Positions 6,399 to 12,855 are shown, counted from the stretch's first letter. The stretch: DNA of 12,901 nt from Bacillota bacterium (GCA_029778935.1 JAKPBM010000387.1:1-12901), one strand, 5' to 3'. The notes: a model not told the origin generated them from the letters alone. Program-made: numbers and translations.

Positions 6399-7817
6399 TT
6401 ACTCGCCGGTAACTTCTTCCGAGGCGGGAACGGCAACGGAAGCTTCCGATTCGCGCTTTTTGCCGATGCTCAGCACGGCGTTCAGCAGGATGCCGCAGAT
6501 GGCCGCGCCGGCGACACAAGGCACGCTCATGCCCAGGAAGGGGATGTTGCCGCCGAAGGCGTACTGGCCGCCGATGCCGACGATCATGATGACGGCGATG
6601 ACGGCGATGTTCTTGGCGCTGAACATGTCGGCCTGCTTGTCGATCATAATCGCAATGCCCTGGGCCGCGATGGCGCCGAAGAGGTAGATTTCGATGCCGC
6701 CGATGACGGCCTGCGGGATGGCGTAGATGGCGTTGATGAGCGGCGTGAAGAAGGAGATGATAATCGCGATCACCGCGGCGACAAGCAGCACGGAGACGGA
6801 GAATACCTTCGTAATGGCCATGGCGCTGATGTTTTCGCCGTAGTTGGTGCCGGCGGGGCCGCCGAAGAGACTGGCCACGATGTCGCCGATACCGTCGCCG
6901 ATGAGGTTCTGGCCCAGACGGTCGCCGATGTCATAGGGCTTTTTGCCTTTCTTCTTGGCCAGGTCGTTGACGTAGACGTCCAGCTGGAACACGTGGGCGG
7001 TGGACTCGGGGATGGTGGCAATGGCTACGGGCATAATCGCCGCCAAAGCCGCCAGGGAGAACTTGGGCAGAGTGAAGTGGGGCACGGAGAGAAGGCCTTC
7101 AATGATGGTCTTGCCGCTCTGGGCGCCTTCCGGCAGGGCGCGGAACAGGTTCAGATCGCCGCCGGAGCAGACATACAGCAGACCGGCCACCGCGCAGCCC
7201 ACCAGAGGCCCGATGAGCAGGGGTACTTGTCCCCAGAAGCCTTTTAAGTAAACCGAAGCGAGTATCGTGACAACCAAGGTGACGAGAGAGACGAGCCAGA
7301 CCCAGTCGGTGCCGACCGCGCCGGCCATACCCGCCTGGGGCGCCGCGTCGGACAGAGCCGTGGCGGCCAGCGTCAGGCCGATGACGATGGCGACGGGGCC
7401 CGTCACGGTGGGGGGCAGAACTTTTTCAATAGCTTCGCGGCCGACGTAGCGGACGATCAGACCGGCGATGATAGAGATGAAACCCGAAGCGATGATGCCG
7501 AACTGCACTTCCGAAATGGCGGCGTCGGGCAGGATTTTGCCGAATTCCACGCCGCCGGTCAGCCCGATGATGGCGGGCAGGTAGGAGAAGCTGGAACCGT
7601 AGTAGAGGGGGATTTTCTTGCCCGTTACCAGAATGAACGCGATGGTGGCCACACCGCTGGCGAAAATCGTCGTCGAGAGGTGGAAGCCCGTAATCAGTGC
7701 GACGAGGATCGTCGCGGGGAACATGACGATGACCTGCTGAATGGCGTACAAAAACAGTTTCCAAAAGGGTGGGTTTTCGTCTGGCAAGTAACCGGTGACC
7801 TTCTTGACTTCTTCCAT
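6399..7817 (-). CDS. uraA: Uracil permease, NCS2 family
   Basis: A 472-residue, very hydrophobic inner-membrane transporter of the nucleobase:cation symporter-2 family, expected to import uracil with protons. About 14 hydrophobic segments can be traced. Diagnostic stretches are YGSSFSYLPAII near the N-terminus, the ESTAHVFQLD motif of the transport core and GGPAGTNYGENISAMAITK, close to the TTYGENIGVMAIT region of E. coli UraA. These favour uracil over xanthine or uric acid, though family members are often mis-specified. The C-terminus is a short charged tail (GKKRESEASV). The ATG at 7817 has AGGAGGAGAC just upstream. It is transcribed alone from its own promoter through a long leader with a terminator 33 bp before the start codon, so expression is probably controlled by attenuation. 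A strong terminator follows. Confidence 0.92.
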   Translation of the reverse strand: MEEVKKVTGYLPDENPPFWKLFLYAIQQVIVMFPATILVALITGFHLSTTIFASGVATIAFILVTGKKIPLYYGSSFSYLPAIIGLTGGVEFGKILPDAAISEVQFGIIASGFISIIAGLIVRYVGREAIEKVLPPTVTGPVAIVIGLTLAATALSDAAPQAGMAGAVGTDWVWLVSLVTLVVTILASVYLKGFWGQVPLLIGPLVGCAVAGLLYVCSGGDLNLFRALPEGAQSGKTIIEGLLSVPHFTLPKFSLAALAAIMPVAIATIPESTAHVFQLDVYVNDLAKKKGKKPYDIGDRLGQNLIGDGIGDIVASLFGGPAGTNYGENISAMAITKVFSVSVLLVAAVIAIIISFFTPLINAIYAIPQAVIGGIEIYLFGAIAAQGIAIMIDKQADMFSAKNIAVIAVIMIVGIGGQYAFGGNIPFLGMSVPCVAGAAICGILLNAVLSIGKKRESEASVAVPASEEVTGE

Positions 7818-7849
7818 AATGTCTCCTCCTGATGCATGACTTCGGGCAT

Positions 7850-7983
7850 AAAAAAATCTTGCCGAAAGGAATCGGCAAGATTACGCAGCACAAAAAACGC
7901 ACTCTGACCCCTAGGCGGGACCAAAGAACATATAATGCCAGCGGTTTGGCGCCAACATTTTTTTCGCTGTTCAATCTTACCGA
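7850..7983 (-). promoter_or_regulatory. Transcription attenuator / riboswitch-like leader of uraA
   Basis: A perfect 11-bp hairpin terminator on the minus strand (AATCTTGCCGA 7882 to 7872, loop TTCCTT, TCGGCAAGATT 7865 to 7855, then seven U) sits in the leader of uraA, 33 bp before the start codon. Upstream, TCGGTAAGATT (7983 to 7973) is a one-base variant of the terminator's 3' arm and can pair with the 5' arm over 11 bp (one G-U), destroying the terminator. This antiterminator stem encloses about 90 nt that can fold into two more helices: GAAC/GTTC plus CAGCG/CGCTG (7972-7926) and GGTCCC/GGGGTC (7922-7906). Further upstream AATCTT (8005 to 8000) can pair with AAGATT of the antiterminator, giving a fourth, opposing segment. 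The effector is unknown. The PyrR loop consensus was not found. Confidence 0.75.
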
Positions 7984-8015
7984 CCCGATGGCCGCCCTGA
8001 AGATTTACTTGCTGT

Positions 8016-8044
8016 ATGATAGCACACTTTCGCCCGCTTGTACA
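8016..8044 (-). promoter_or_regulatory. Promoter of uraA
   Basis: On the minus strand TGTACA (8044 to 8039) and TATCAT (8021 to 8016) are 17 bp apart, with an extended TGC directly before the -10. The start would be near 8009, so the RNA begins just ahead of the first attenuator segment and the leader is about 190 nt. Confidence 0.6.
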
Positions 8045-8054
8045 GTCCCCTATG

Positions 8055-8231
8055 CAAAATTTCGTCGAAAATCACAAGAGAAATTTTTCCGCTTTTTCTT
8101 TGCCCTTGTAAGGGCGGAGAAACTCCGCCTTAAGATGCCTGCATCGGGGCGGGAAACCCGTCCGGCAAATTTCGCGCGCAAACGGAGTAAATTTCGAATC
8201 GCCGGCAAGTTGACAAGCCTGCAAATTTGCG
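8055..8231 (+). repeat. Four AAATTT(C)G operator-like repeats before the isocitrate dehydrogenase gene
   Basis: GCAAAATTTCG (8055-8064), GCAAATTTCG (8165-8174), GTAAATTTCG (8187-8196) and the perfect palindrome GCAAATTTGC (8221-8230) share a core. The second and third are spaced 22 bp apart, and the palindrome lies within the 17-bp promoter spacer. This looks like a set of repressor sites, but the protein is not identifiable. Confidence 0.45.
8111..8163. repeat. Two adjacent hairpins with G-AAA-C loops
   Basis: GGCGGAG-AAA-CTCCGCC (8113-8129, extendable by one G-T and one A-T pair) and GGGCGGG-AAA-CCCGTCC (8147-8163, one G-T pair) lie 17 bp apart between the divergent uraA and isocitrate dehydrogenase promoters. 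Neither has a T tract, so they are not ordinary terminators. Confidence 0.5.
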
Positions 8232-8238
8232 ATACAAT
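8210..8238 (+). promoter_or_regulatory. Strong sigma-A promoter of the isocitrate dehydrogenase gene
   Basis: A perfect TTGACA (8210-8215) and TACAAT (8233-8238) are spaced 17 bp apart. The spacer holds the palindrome GCAAATTTGC. Transcription would start near 8245. Confidence 0.85.
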
Positions 8239-8258
8239 AGAAAAAAATATACTTATAG

Positions 8259-8277
8259 CCGAAGGCAAGGCCTTCGG
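8259..8277 (+). other. 5' UTR hairpin of the isocitrate dehydrogenase mRNA
   Basis: CCGAAGGC (8259-8266) pairs perfectly with GCCTTCGG (8270-8277) around an AAG triloop, about 14 nt from the predicted RNA 5' end and 35 nt before the start codon. No T tract follows. It may stabilise the mRNA. Confidence 0.5.
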
Positions 8278-8312
8278 GAAAAGGTATTCTCTTTTGTAAC
8301 GGAGGCTCCTGT

Positions 8313-9467
8313 ATGTTGCAACCTCTTTCGGAACATATGGAAAAAATTATCCGGTCCCAGCTGGCGCGGATCGAAAGGATGAAAAACGAGGGCGACTTTG
8401 TGGATTACGACGCCCTTCCCAAACTCGTAATCGGCATCTGCGGCGGCGACGGCATCGGGCCGGCCATTACGGCGGAAGGGGAGAGAGTCCTCCGGTTCCT
8501 GCTGGCCGACGATGTGGCCGCCGGCAAGGTGGAATTTAGAAACATCGACGGGCTGACCATCGAAAACCGCGCCGCCTGCGGCAAGGCGATTCCGGACGAC
8601 GTGCTGGCGGAGATCAAGGCCTGCCATGTGATTTTAAAAGGCCCCACGACCACGCCCAAAGCCGGCGACCCGTGGCCCAACATCGAAAGCGCCAACGTGG
8701 CCATGCGGAAAGAGCTGGATCTGTTCGCTAACGTCCGGCCCATCAAGGTGCCGGAGAAAAATATCGACTGGGTGTTCTTCCGGGAAAACACGGAAGGCTC
8801 CTACGCTGTCGGCAGCCAGGGGATTCACGTGACCGACGATCTGGCCATCGACTTCTGCGTCACCACTACCCAGGGCACTGAGCGGATTATCCGCCTGGCC
8901 TTTGAGTATGCCAAAAAGACGGGGCGCAAGCGCGTGACCGCCGTCACCAAGGCCAATATCATCAAGACCACCGACGGCAAGTTCCTGAACATTTTTGAAA
9001 AAATCGCCAAAGAATATCCCGACATCGAGCATGACGACTGGTTTATCGACATTATGACCGCTAAGCTTTTGGACGAAAAGCGGCGCTCCGACTTTTCGGT
9101 GCTGGTGCTTCCCAACCTCTACGGTGACATCCTTACCGACGAAGCGGCGGAAATCCAGGGCGGCGTCGGCACGGCGGGCAGCGCCAACATCGGCAAGCGC
9201 TACGCCATGTTTGAAGCCATCCACGGTTCCGCGCCCCGCATGGTGGAGGAAGGCCGCGCCCAGTACGCCGACCCGTCCTCTATTCTGCGCGCCTGCGTAA
9301 TGCTTTTAGAGCATATCGGCAAGCAGAAAGAGGCCGAAAAGCTGGAAAAGGCGCTGGACATCTGCACGCTGACCGAGCGGAAAGTGGTCATCACCGGCCG
9401 CAGCACAGGCGCTACCGGCGCGGAATTTTCCGACTACGTCATGGAGACCGTCGCAAAGCTGGCGTAA
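8313..9467 (+). CDS. Isocitrate dehydrogenase (isocitrate/isopropylmalate dehydrogenase family)
   Basis: A 384-residue beta-decarboxylating dehydrogenase, cytoplasmic, expected to convert isocitrate to 2-oxoglutarate. The substrate site matches E. coli Icd: Ser126, Asn128, Arg132 and Arg142 in SANVAMRKELDLFANVRP and Arg157 in FFRENTEGSY correspond to Ser113, Asn115, Arg119, Arg129 and Arg153. Tyr164 and Lys213 (TKANIIKTTDG) are the catalytic pair, and Asp272 and Asp276 (YGDILTD) bind the metal. This argues against isopropylmalate dehydrogenase. The cofactor-selecting positions after HGSAP are Arg309-Met310, neither the NADP pair Lys-Tyr nor the NAD pair Asp-Ile, and a three-residue insertion follows. 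NAD or NADP use is therefore open. The ATG at 8313 has GGAGG upstream; ATG 8337 is a possible alternative. It is transcribed from its own strong promoter and probably feeds glutamate synthesis. Confidence 0.88.
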   Translation: MLQPLSEHMEKIIRSQLARIERMKNEGDFVDYDALPKLVIGICGGDGIGPAITAEGERVLRFLLADDVAAGKVEFRNIDGLTIENRAACGKAIPDDVLAEIKACHVILKGPTTTPKAGDPWPNIESANVAMRKELDLFANVRPIKVPEKNIDWVFFRENTEGSYAVGSQGIHVTDDLAIDFCVTTTQGTERIIRLAFEYAKKTGRKRVTAVTKANIIKTTDGKFLNIFEKIAKEYPDIEHDDWFIDIMTAKLLDEKRRSDFSVLVLPNLYGDILTDEAAEIQGGVGTAGSANIGKRYAMFEAIHGSAPRMVEEGRAQYADPSSILRACVMLLEHIGKQKEAEKLEKALDICTLTERKVVITGRSTGATGAEFSDYVMETVAKLA

Positions 9468-9689
9468 AACGCCGAAAAGGTGCGGGGAACATATTTGAAA
9501 GCCTTGCTACATAAATTATTTTGGCATTCCGGAAGGGTTTTATCCCTGCCGATTCCCCAAATTGCTTTTTTGCCCGTTACAGGGCTTTTGGGATACACAT
9601 TGTTTTTGTAAGTAGGTTCGTACATCGTTTGGAAACCTTTTTACACACGGGGCAGCTATTGGGATGAATGGAAAGGATGACGGTTTGGC

Positions 9690-10340
9690 ATGAGAAGAAG
9701 TTTTATCTCGATGGCGGTAATCCGGCGCCTTCCGCGCTATTACCGCTATCTCAACGAGATACTGGCGGCAGGTGTGAAGCAGATTTCCTCCCGCGAGCTG
9801 GCCGACCGGATGGATCTGACGGCGTCCCAGGTCCGGCAGGACTTTAATTGCTTCGGCGACTTCGGACAGCAGGGCTGCGGCTACGACGTGGCGGCACTGC
9901 ACCAGGCAATTAAGAGCATCATCGGCCTGGATCAGGGGTATAAGATTGTCATCATGGGGGCCGGCCGCATGGGCTGCTCGCTGCTGGAACATTTCGGCTT
10001 TGAGCGCCGCGGTTTCCAGGTGGTGGCGGCCTTTGATAAAAACCCCGAGCTTTTCGGGAAGGTCGTCAACGGCGTGACCATTTACGACGTGGCCAAGGCC
10101 GAGGAAGTGTGCGCGCATATGCGGCCGGACATCGGCGTTTTGACCGTTCCCTCCTCGGAGGCAAAAGAGGCCTGCGCCGTTTTGAAAAAAATCGGCGTCA
10201 AAGCCATCTGGAACTTCACCAAAGGCGAGCTGGGCGTTTCCGAGGACGAAATCATCGTCGAAAACGTCCACATCTCCGACTCGCTGATGTCGCTTTGCTA
10301 CCAGCTCACGGAGAAAGAAGAAGCGCTCTACGGCGCGTAA
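9690..10340 (+). CDS. rex: Redox-sensing transcriptional repressor Rex
   Basis: A 216-residue Rex protein, usual length. Rex binds DNA as a dimer when NADH/NAD is low and lets go when NADH rises, releasing fermentation and respiration genes. The N-terminal winged helix (about residues 10-75) contains SSRELADRMDLTASQVRQDF followed by FGDFGQQGCGY, which is the family signature. The Rossmann domain has the NADH-binding GAGRMG at residues 90-95. The C-terminal helix (ISDSLMSLCYQL) is the domain-swap element. The start at 9690 has AAAGGA about 12 bp upstream; ATG 9711 would also keep the domain. No terminator separates it from the isocitrate dehydrogenase gene 222 bp upstream, and I found no convincing promoter in between, so read-through is possible. 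No classical Rex box (TTGTGA...TCACAA or TTGTTAA...TTAACAA) was found in the window. Confidence 0.93.
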   Translation: MRRSFISMAVIRRLPRYYRYLNEILAAGVKQISSRELADRMDLTASQVRQDFNCFGDFGQQGCGYDVAALHQAIKSIIGLDQGYKIVIMGAGRMGCSLLEHFGFERRGFQVVAAFDKNPELFGKVVNGVTIYDVAKAEEVCAHMRPDIGVLTVPSSEAKEACAVLKKIGVKAIWNFTKGELGVSEDEIIVENVHISDSLMSLCYQLTEKEEALYGA

Positions 10341-10365
10341 TCTGAAAAACGCAGAAAAAAGAAAA

Positions 10366-10392
10366 CGGCGGGGACAACCCGCCGTGTTTTTT
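10366..10392. terminator. Bidirectional terminator between rex and the Rrf2 gene
   Basis: CGGCGGG (10366-10372) pairs with CCCGCCG (10378-10384) around a 5-nt loop. The plus-strand tail is TGTTTTTT. The minus-strand tail is TTTTCTTTTTT. It lies 26 bp after the rex stop and 16 bp after the Rrf2 stop. Confidence 0.92.
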
Positions 10393-10407
10393 ATTTTCTT
10401 ATGAACT

Positions 10408-10860
10408 TTACTTTGCTTCCGCGCTCTTAAGTTCCGAATTGGCCATGGCCAAAATTTCGCCGTCGCGCACCAGACTGGCGATGGTGATGGCGTTCAGCTC
10501 GTTCCGGATCATGCGGTTAATCGAGACGAAACGGTGATGGACGGGGCAGAGCAGGCGGTCGATGCGCTCGCAGGTGCCTTCTTCCTGCAGGCAGTTGTTG
10601 ATGGCGATGTCCCCGTCGATGGTGGTGATCACGTCCAGCAGGGTGACATCCTCCGCCGGCTTATTGAGGCAGTAGCCGCCCCGGATGCCTTTGAAGGAAA
10701 TCACCAGTCCGGCGTGGCAGAGCTTGTTCAATATTTTCAAGGCAAAGCGCTGGCTGATGGCGGTGTCTTCCGCAATTTCGGAGGCGCCCAGTCGACCCTT
10801 TGCCATGGCCAGGCGAATCATGATGCGAATGGCGTAGTCTGCTTCCCGTGTAATTTTCAT
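10408..10860 (-). CDS. Rrf2-family transcriptional regulator with a cysteine triad
   Basis: A 150-residue Rrf2 regulator. The N-terminal winged helix is plain: MKITREADYAIRIMIRLA, then ASEIAEDTAISQRFALKIL as the recognition region and GIRGGYCL as the wing. Cys90, Cys97 and Cys105 (C-x6-C-x7-C) sit where IscR (Cys92/98/104) and NsrR carry their Fe-S ligands, with His108-His109 just after. This suggests an iron-sulfur or redox/NO sensor rather than a cysteine-poor CymR type, but the target genes are unknown. The ATG at 10860 has AGGAGAC upstream. The DNA glycosylase gene ends 14 bp upstream, so the two form an operon. The gene ends tail to tail with rex at a shared terminator. Confidence 0.9.
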   Translation of the reverse strand: MKITREADYAIRIMIRLAMAKGRLGASEIAEDTAISQRFALKILNKLCHAGLVISFKGIRGGYCLNKPAEDVTLLDVITTIDGDIAINNCLQEEGTCERIDRLLCPVHHRFVSINRMIRNELNAITIASLVRDGEILAMANSELKSAEAK

Positions 10861-10874
10861 GCGATAATCGTCTC

Positions 10875-11723
10875 CTAAACGTGTTCTTCAGGTGGCGGGG
10901 CGGGTGTTGCTGAGGTGCCGGATGTAAAAAACATGTATTGCTGGTATAAACCCGCGGCGGCCGGGTAGTTTTCGGGCTGAAAGCCTGCGGGGTAGTACTG
11001 TGCCAGGGCTCTCCGCATCCAGACATCGACGGGAAAAGCGTCCCACCGTCCCTGGCCGAACAGAAGCACGCAGTCCGCCACTTTCCGCCCGACGCCGGGC
11101 AGTGCCGTAAGGCGCGCTCTCGCCTCATTTAGCGGAAGGGAAGGGTCGGAGAGGGCCGAAAGGTCGAGCCTGCCCTCCGCCACCGCACGGGCCGCGGCCA
11201 GAAGATACGGCGCGCGGTACCCCGCCCGCACAGGGGCCAGGTCTTCGGGCGAAAGCAAAGCCAGCGTTTCCGGCTCGGGAAAGGCGTAACCCGACGGCGT
11301 CGGCCGCCCGAAATGCCGGGCCAGCCGCTCTACCAGCGCGGTAATCCGCGGGATGTTGTTGCACTGGGACAGGATAAATGTGCATAGGGTTTCGAACGGT
11401 TCCTGCCGGAGGATGCGGATTCCGTCCCCAAATTCCGCCGCCGCCTTTAAAAACGGGTCGCCGGCGATTTGGGCGCGGTACGGTTCGTAGGGCCGGTCTA
11501 TGTCAAAATATGTCCGCCAGAAGGCGGCAAAGTCCTCCGCCGGGCAAAGAAGCCTGGTTTCGTTCCGGCTGCCCGAAACGAAAATCTCCCGCCCGCCGGC
11601 AATGCCGAAAAAGCCTTCCGCCTTTGGCTGAAAACGGAAACACTGGCCGCAGGTGAAGGTTTTTTGAGGATCGAACGCATGTTCCTTTGTCAAAACGGTT
11701 TCGCCCGGGGTAACGGAAATCAA
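10875..11723 (-). CDS. DNA glycosylase, OGG1-type (8-oxoguanine or 3-methyladenine)
   Basis: A base-excision repair glycosylase/lyase of the HhH-GPD superfamily, 282 residues from TTG 11723. That start has AGGAGA 10 bp upstream; a TTG at 11771 gives 16 more residues but lacks a site and abuts a terminator. The N-terminal OGG fold shows FDPQKTFTCGQCFRF (about 17-31). The core has FILSQCNNIPRI (about 116-127) and the helix-hairpin-helix LTALPGVGRKVADC with catalytic Lys214, followed by Asp233 in FPVDVW. This pairing of Lys and Asp is that of human OGG1, which removes 8-oxoguanine; many bacterial relatives are annotated as 3-methyladenine glycosylases. The C-terminus is short and proline-rich. 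It is followed after 14 bp by the Rrf2 regulator gene, a context that fits oxidative damage. Confidence 0.86.
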   Translation of the reverse strand: MISVTPGETVLTKEHAFDPQKTFTCGQCFRFQPKAEGFFGIAGGREIFVSGSRNETRLLCPAEDFAAFWRTYFDIDRPYEPYRAQIAGDPFLKAAAEFGDGIRILRQEPFETLCTFILSQCNNIPRITALVERLARHFGRPTPSGYAFPEPETLALLSPEDLAPVRAGYRAPYLLAAARAVAEGRLDLSALSDPSLPLNEARARLTALPGVGRKVADCVLLFGQGRWDAFPVDVWMRRALAQYYPAGFQPENYPAAAGLYQQYMFFTSGTSATPAPPPEEHV

Positions 11724-11758
11724 CGCAGCGGATTCTCCTGGGAAAAAGTGTAAAGAAG

Positions 11759-11771
11759 TTGCAAATTGCAA
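11759..11771. repeat. Inverted repeat TTGCAA-A-TTGCAA in the glycosylase leader
   Basis: A perfect 6+1+6 inverted repeat, TTGCAAATTGCAA, lies right after the T tract of the aldo/keto reductase terminator and about 36 bp before the glycosylase start. It could be an operator, but may be chance in an AT-rich gap. Confidence 0.35.
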
Positions 11772-11800
11772 AAAAAATCCTTGGATATCTCTCCAAGGAT
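11770..11800 (-). terminator. Rho-independent terminator of the aldo/keto reductase gene
   Basis: On the minus strand ATCCTTGGA (11800 to 11792) pairs perfectly over 9 bp with TCCAAGGAT (11785 to 11777) around loop GAGATA, followed by seven further U. It starts 57 bp after the aldo/keto reductase stop. Confidence 0.88.
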
Positions 11801-11829
11801 ATTATAACATAACAGTTTTGAAATGTCGA
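11801..11829 (-). promoter_or_regulatory. Promoter of the glycosylase-Rrf2 operon, abutting a terminator
   Basis: On the minus strand TCGACA (11829 to 11824) and TATAAT (11806 to 11801) are 17 bp apart, with an extended TGT before the -10. The predicted start, near 11794, lies inside the 5' arm of the following terminator hairpin, so the new RNA would lack most of that arm. Confidence 0.65.
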
Positions 11830-11856
11830 GTAGTTTTGTAGTCGATTTGCGGGAAA

Positions 11857-12708
11857 TTAGAAGCTTGTGTGGTCCGGATGGTTGCCTGCGCCACAAGGAT
11901 TTTCCATTTGGGTGAGGGTTTCCATGTCCTCTTCGGAGAGGACGAAATCGAAAATCTTCGTGTTCTCCTCGATACGGGAGGGGGTGACCGACTTGGGCAG
12001 GGGGTTGAAGCCCATCTGCAGGCTCCACCGCAGGGCTATTTGGGCCGGGGTCTTGTTGTACTTCTCCGCCATTTTTACCAGGGTTTCCGCCGAGAGCAGC
12101 TTGCCGGTGCCCAGGGGGCTGTAGGCCTGGAGGAGCACATTATGTTTTCTGCAGTGCTCGACGGTTTCGGGCTGGGCAAAGCCGGGGAACAGGCGGATCT
12201 GGTTGACCATGGGCACGACCCGCGCGGTTTTTAGGAGCGCGTCAAAGTGGTGGGGCAGGAAGTTGCTGACGCCGATGGCGCGGATTTTGCCCTCGAAGTA
12301 CAGATCCTCCATGGCGCGCCAGGTTTCGGCGTTGGCTTTTTCCCAGTTGTCCCGGTACATTTTGGGGTTGGGCCAGTGAATCAAATAGAGGTCGAGCACG
12401 TCCAGGCCCAGTTTCCGCATGGATTCGGCGAAGGCCGCCCTGGTTTCCTCGTACCCGCGGACGCTGTTCCAGAGCTTCGTGGTGACAAACACATCCTTGC
12501 GGTCCACGCCGCTTTCGACCAGGCCCAGGCCGACGCTGGCTTCGTTGCCGTAGACGGCGGCCGTGTCAATGTGGCGGTATCCGCAGGCGAGGGCCGCCTT
12601 GACGGAGTCTACGCACACGTCGCCGTCGGGGGTCTGCCAGGTGCCAAAGCCCACGCAGGGGATTTTTACGCCGTTGGCAAGGGTGTAGACATCGGTTAAG
12701 CTTTTCAT
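11857..12708 (-). CDS. Aldo/keto reductase, AKR5-like
   Basis: A 283-residue cytoplasmic aldo/keto reductase of normal family length, expected to reduce aldehydes or ketones with NADPH in a TIM barrel. The catalytic tetrad is complete: Asp48 and Tyr53 in HIDTAAVYGNE, Lys78 in TTKLW and His111 in LIHWP. Other family marks are IGVSNF, NQIRLFPGFAQPE (usually NQIE-x-HP) and the cofactor-phosphate region LPKSVTPSRIEEN, whose KS...R pattern favours NADPH. The overall sequence resembles bacterial AKR5 enzymes (2,5-diketogluconate or methylglyoxal reductases), but the substrate cannot be read from sequence. The ATG at 12708 has GAAAGGA about 11 bp upstream. It has its own promoter and terminator and so is a single-gene unit. 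Confidence 0.93.
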   Translation of the reverse strand: MKSLTDVYTLANGVKIPCVGFGTWQTPDGDVCVDSVKAALACGYRHIDTAAVYGNEASVGLGLVESGVDRKDVFVTTKLWNSVRGYEETRAAFAESMRKLGLDVLDLYLIHWPNPKMYRDNWEKANAETWRAMEDLYFEGKIRAIGVSNFLPHHFDALLKTARVVPMVNQIRLFPGFAQPETVEHCRKHNVLLQAYSPLGTGKLLSAETLVKMAEKYNKTPAQIALRWSLQMGFNPLPKSVTPSRIEENTKIFDFVLSEEDMETLTQMENPCGAGNHPDHTSF

Positions 12709-12761
12709 TGGTGCACCATTCCTTTCTCGTCAAAAGCGCGTGATGTCCGTTTCTTTCCCTT

Positions 12762-12790
12762 ATTGTACGGTAGCCGGAAAGGCTTGTCAA
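12762..12790 (-). promoter_or_regulatory. Promoter of the aldo/keto reductase gene
   Basis: On the minus strand a perfect TTGACA (12790 to 12785) and TACAAT (12767 to 12762) lie 17 bp apart. The start would be near 12755, giving a leader of about 47 nt. Confidence 0.85.
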
Positions 12791-12825
12791 CCGTCGGAGG
12801 CAAAGGGGCATAAGTTTCATTTTTC

Positions 12826-12855
12826 TTGCATTTTTTCTTAATCCTGTGTTATAAT
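12826..12855 (+). promoter_or_regulatory. Divergent promoter for a gene beyond the right edge
   Basis: TTGCAT (12826-12831) and TATAAT (12850-12855) are 18 bp apart, with an extended TGT before the -10. The start would be near 12862. The gene it serves is outside the window. Confidence 0.65.

Noticed and set aside
5964..7247. A 427-codon plus-strand open frame across ldhA and uraA
   Set aside because: It is antisense to two clear genes and runs through the uraA terminator and the ldhA promoter. Its composition (His, Asp, Val, Gly rich) is typical of the complement of high-GC coding DNA, and no ribosome binding site was seen.
7906..7922. T-box or PyrR motif in the uraA leader
   Set aside because: GGCGGGACC on the plus strand resembles the T-box core only loosely, is on the wrong strand, and uraA is not an amino-acid gene. 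GGTCC...GGGGTC is near the PyrR stem but lacks the required loop bases.
9560..9615. Promoter or Rex autoregulatory box upstream of rex
   Set aside because: Several weak TTG...TAC combinations exist but none has correct spacing and quality, and no TTGTGA/TCACAA-type palindrome is present.
11724..11771. Sixteen extra N-terminal residues on the glycosylase (TTG 11771)
   Set aside because: That TTG sits at the end of the terminator T tract without a binding site; TTG 11723 has AGGAGA upstream and leads straight into the conserved domain.
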